Shown here piece after piece: positions 58,541-64,000 of a stretch of DNA of 64,000 nucleotides; positions within the stretch are counted from its first letter, which is position 1; each line of letters begins with the position of its first letter. Source of the stretch: Helianthus annuus (lineage: Eukaryota > Streptophyta > Magnoliopsida > Asterales > Asteraceae). The stretch lies in NCBI RefSeq assembly GCF_002127325.2, contig NC_035449.2, forward strand, positions 84,012,100 to 84,076,099. Reading direction: 5' to 3'. The position numbers and the translations under genes are program-made. The notes beneath the pieces are model-generated. The model made no database searches and was not told the DNA's origin. It was given only the letters and a program-made list of their open reading frames with translations.

Positions 58541-58559
58541 TTTTGACAACTTTTTGAAA

Positions 58560-59636
58560 GGGTTAAAGATCCTTTTGTTTAATAAATAAAATCTTAAACT
58601 TTTGTCGCTTATCTTGTGTTATTATCCTTTTTGATTTTCAATTGTTTTGACACATGTTTGTTTGAAAAGTTGAGCAAATTATGTTTAAGAAATTTAGGAT
58701 ATGATCCTGGATCAAATATCCTATAATCGAAAGTTTTCAAGATAGTTTATTTTAAGGATCATAGGTTCAGTTGTCAAGGTCTAAAGGTTATTCAAATGAA
58801 TAATGAAATTAAAAGTAGTTAAGGATCATACCTGAGGATCCAAGTTAGGATCCTAACCTTTAATCAGGATAACCATAAGTAAAAATCTTAATGAACAATA
58901 AGGATTAAGGATCCTTAATTGTTTAACTTCGAAAACCTGAAAAATGGAGTATAACTTGGGACTAAGCCAATATAAAAGATAAGTTAGTAACTAGGGACAA
59001 GCCCAAAGGATAACTGAGAATGATCCCGGAAGATCACTTGGGACAAGCCCATAGGATAACTGAGAATGATCCCGGAAGATCACTGGGGACAAGCCCATAG
59101 GATAACTGGGGACAAGCCCAAAGGATCGTATGTAAACTGGAGTATGGCCCTTTCTGGCAACTATCCAAACTTAGTGACATGAAAATGTCAAAACCTTAGC
59201 TAACGTGAAAACGTTAGAAACCTTAGGAACGGATGTATGGTGCGTCCACCATTATACGTAGGATCCCAAGTATAGCCAGTACGATGAGGTCGCCAGCCCC
59301 GAAAATGGGTACTGATCCCAAAGACATGAACTATATCAGGATCATCGTGCGCTGCTGGCGGAAACTGGGGATAATCCCAAGGATAACTGGGGTTGTACCC
59401 AAGGATCTGTGGTGCTTTTGGAGATCTTTGACGATTTGCTGAAGATACCTGAACTATCATAACTCAAATGGTTTGTGAGTAGAGGATGAAGGATACGTGA
59501 TCCTTATCCTTAGGTAAAAAATAGGAAAATATAATAGTTTCTAGGATAAGCATATTACCAGAATGAGGATCATCGATGGCACCGGGATCCTTCAAGGATG
59601 CTCCAATGTAAGGATCACACGCATGAAGGATCATGT
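58560..59636 (-). repeat. Copy 4 region between antisense gene and pol
   Basis: Non-coding. Inverted counterpart of 28878-29880, with the GGGGACAAGCCC repeat array at about 58990-59118, here mixed with a second unit (GAATGATCCCGGAAGATCAC twice). AATAAATAAAATC near 58580 is the likely poly(A) signal of the antisense gene. Confidence 0.8.
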
Positions 59637-62942
<3,306 letters not shown>

Positions 62943-64000
62943 CTATTGCTCCCTTGGCTTTGATGTTGGCTTCATGGATGAAGTATAACAATCCTTAGCC
63001 TCTTGCTGATCACTTTCGATCTTGATTATTCCCCATGGGCTAGGGAGCTTCACACATTGGTGGTAGGTGGATGGGACTGCTTTCATATCATGTATCCAAG
63101 GCCTGCCAAGGATAACATTGCAACAGATAAACAGTCAATAACACAAAATTTCTGATAATTATGTAATCCTTCCACATAGATTGGGAGTTTGATGTCCCCA
63201 GAGTTTTTCCTTCGTTTCTCCACTAAATCCTACAAGCACGGAGGATCTTGGTGTGATGTCTGATTCTGGATACCCATTTTCTTCAGTACATCAAGCTGGA
63301 TAATGTTGACTGAACTTCCTCCATCGATAAGGATCCTGCGGACAAAATGGTTAGAAATAAGAGAGTAATAACTAACTATCATGATGAGGATCTTGGATGT
63401 TAATGCGATCATCCTCATCGAAGGTTATCGTTTTCCCTTCTGAAACACTTGATGTTTCTAATAGGCCTTTCCTCCATTGTCATTTTTTGATTTCTTTTGC
63501 ATATCTTTTGGCCGCTGAGCAACGATTACCCACAGATGTCTTGATCCCCGGATATAAAGTTGGAATCACTTGTGCATTTGCCGGAGGTGCCTGGTCTTTT
63601 TTCGGGGATCCTTTCAGGATCCTGGGCCTTTGCTTTTTTCTCCCCAGCAATTCTTTTAGATGCCCCTTGCTTAGCAGGTATCCAATTGTCCTTTCTTAAG
63701 GCTATGCAATCTTCAGTCAGATGGCAGAAATCCCCATGGTATGCACACCCATTTGGACTTGTCTTTAGTCCCGGATGGTTTATCATTCTTCCTGGGCCAC
63801 CTAGCTTTTTTCACCTAGATTCCTGCATTGCAAGGATTAGTTCGTGATTATCACGGAAAAACAATATTCTGAGATTGGAGGATATTCTTCATCATCCTCT
63901 TCTTGGTCGACAGCATGCACATTCTGTTCTCGTTTCTATGGTAGGATTTGAACTTGTTGTTTTTGAAGGAGGATCCTTGCTTCTCTTGTTTTGAGGATCC
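62943..64000 (-). pseudogene. Copy 4 gag-protease, 3' part, several frameshifts
   Basis: Recognisable pieces: capsid end and spacer near 63990-63850, zinc-finger segment CAYHGDFCHLTEDC (63755-63715; the usual Gly-His is Cys-His), KAKAQDPERIPEK, protease LIDGGSSVNIIQLDVLKK (63330-63270), and the end before the UAG (63060-62946). Frames change at least four times (near 63690, 63570, 63450, 63275), so gag-protease is dead while pol next to it is open. The sequence is cut by the window edge. Confidence 0.85.

Overview
The window is plant nuclear DNA made almost entirely of transposable elements. The evidence is Ty3/gypsy elements of the Tat lineage, a chromovirus remnant, copia-type gag genes with initiator-Met primer sites, an L1-type LINE, a Helitron, PIF/Harbinger and CACTA-type DNA transposon pieces, a tRNA-derived SINE and organelle-type DNA in the nucleus. 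A eudicot is clear and Asteraceae is plausible, but the sequence alone does not prove the family. The only intact host-type reading frame I can support is a 65-codon ribosomal protein S28 copy carried inside the Helitron.

Layout, left part (1-20297). A ~60-bp tandem array (67-478) is followed by a minus-strand chromovirus remnant (about 1640-3530). Its integrase is split by ~820 bp of organelle-like DNA that carries half of a trnW gene. Next come a CACTA-type end, a broken FAR1-related gene (4444-5270), a 5'-truncated LINE with target-site duplication (6787-8863), a Tourist-type MITE (9525-9864), a 4.4-kb Helitron (10158-14535, minus) with RPS28, a BTB/NPH3-like exon and a SINE, a degraded copia-type element with PBS and gag (14749-16848), and a second Helitron-type end with degenerate repeats (17681-18690).

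Layout, right part (20298-64000). This is a nest of one Tat-lineage family. Copy 0 (LTR at 20298) is split inside gag by complete copy 1 (22133-32896, TSD ATAAG). Copy 0 gag is split again by copy 2 (LTR at 33628). Copy 2 gag is split by a 7.7-kb gag-only LTR element (34721-42443, TSD GGATC). Copy 2 then loses RNase H and half of integrase and is entered by minus-strand copy 5 (46859). Copy 5 is entered by plus-strand copy 3 (50369), and copy 3 by minus-strand copy 4 (55645 to beyond the window end).

How the Tat-type copies appear to work. Gag and protease form one frame that ends in a UAG. RT, RNase H, archaeal-type RNase H and integrase follow in the same frame. The UAG lies in the tobamovirus-type leaky context CAA-UAG-CAR-YYA in all four copies where it can be seen, so gag-pol is probably made by stop-codon readthrough. 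Between pol and the 3' LTR each full-length copy carries an antisense, four-exon gene of about 447 codons with identical splice phases. It has its own TATA box, TGACG motifs and repeated AACGG motifs, and a downstream hairpin whose stem shows compensatory changes between copies. The whole family, coding and non-coding, is saturated with the word AGGATCC. The antisense protein (conserved N-terminal domain, basic NLS-like patch, coiled coil, acidic tail) plus the word saturation is the best candidate here for an undescribed system. A link between the two is my inference only.
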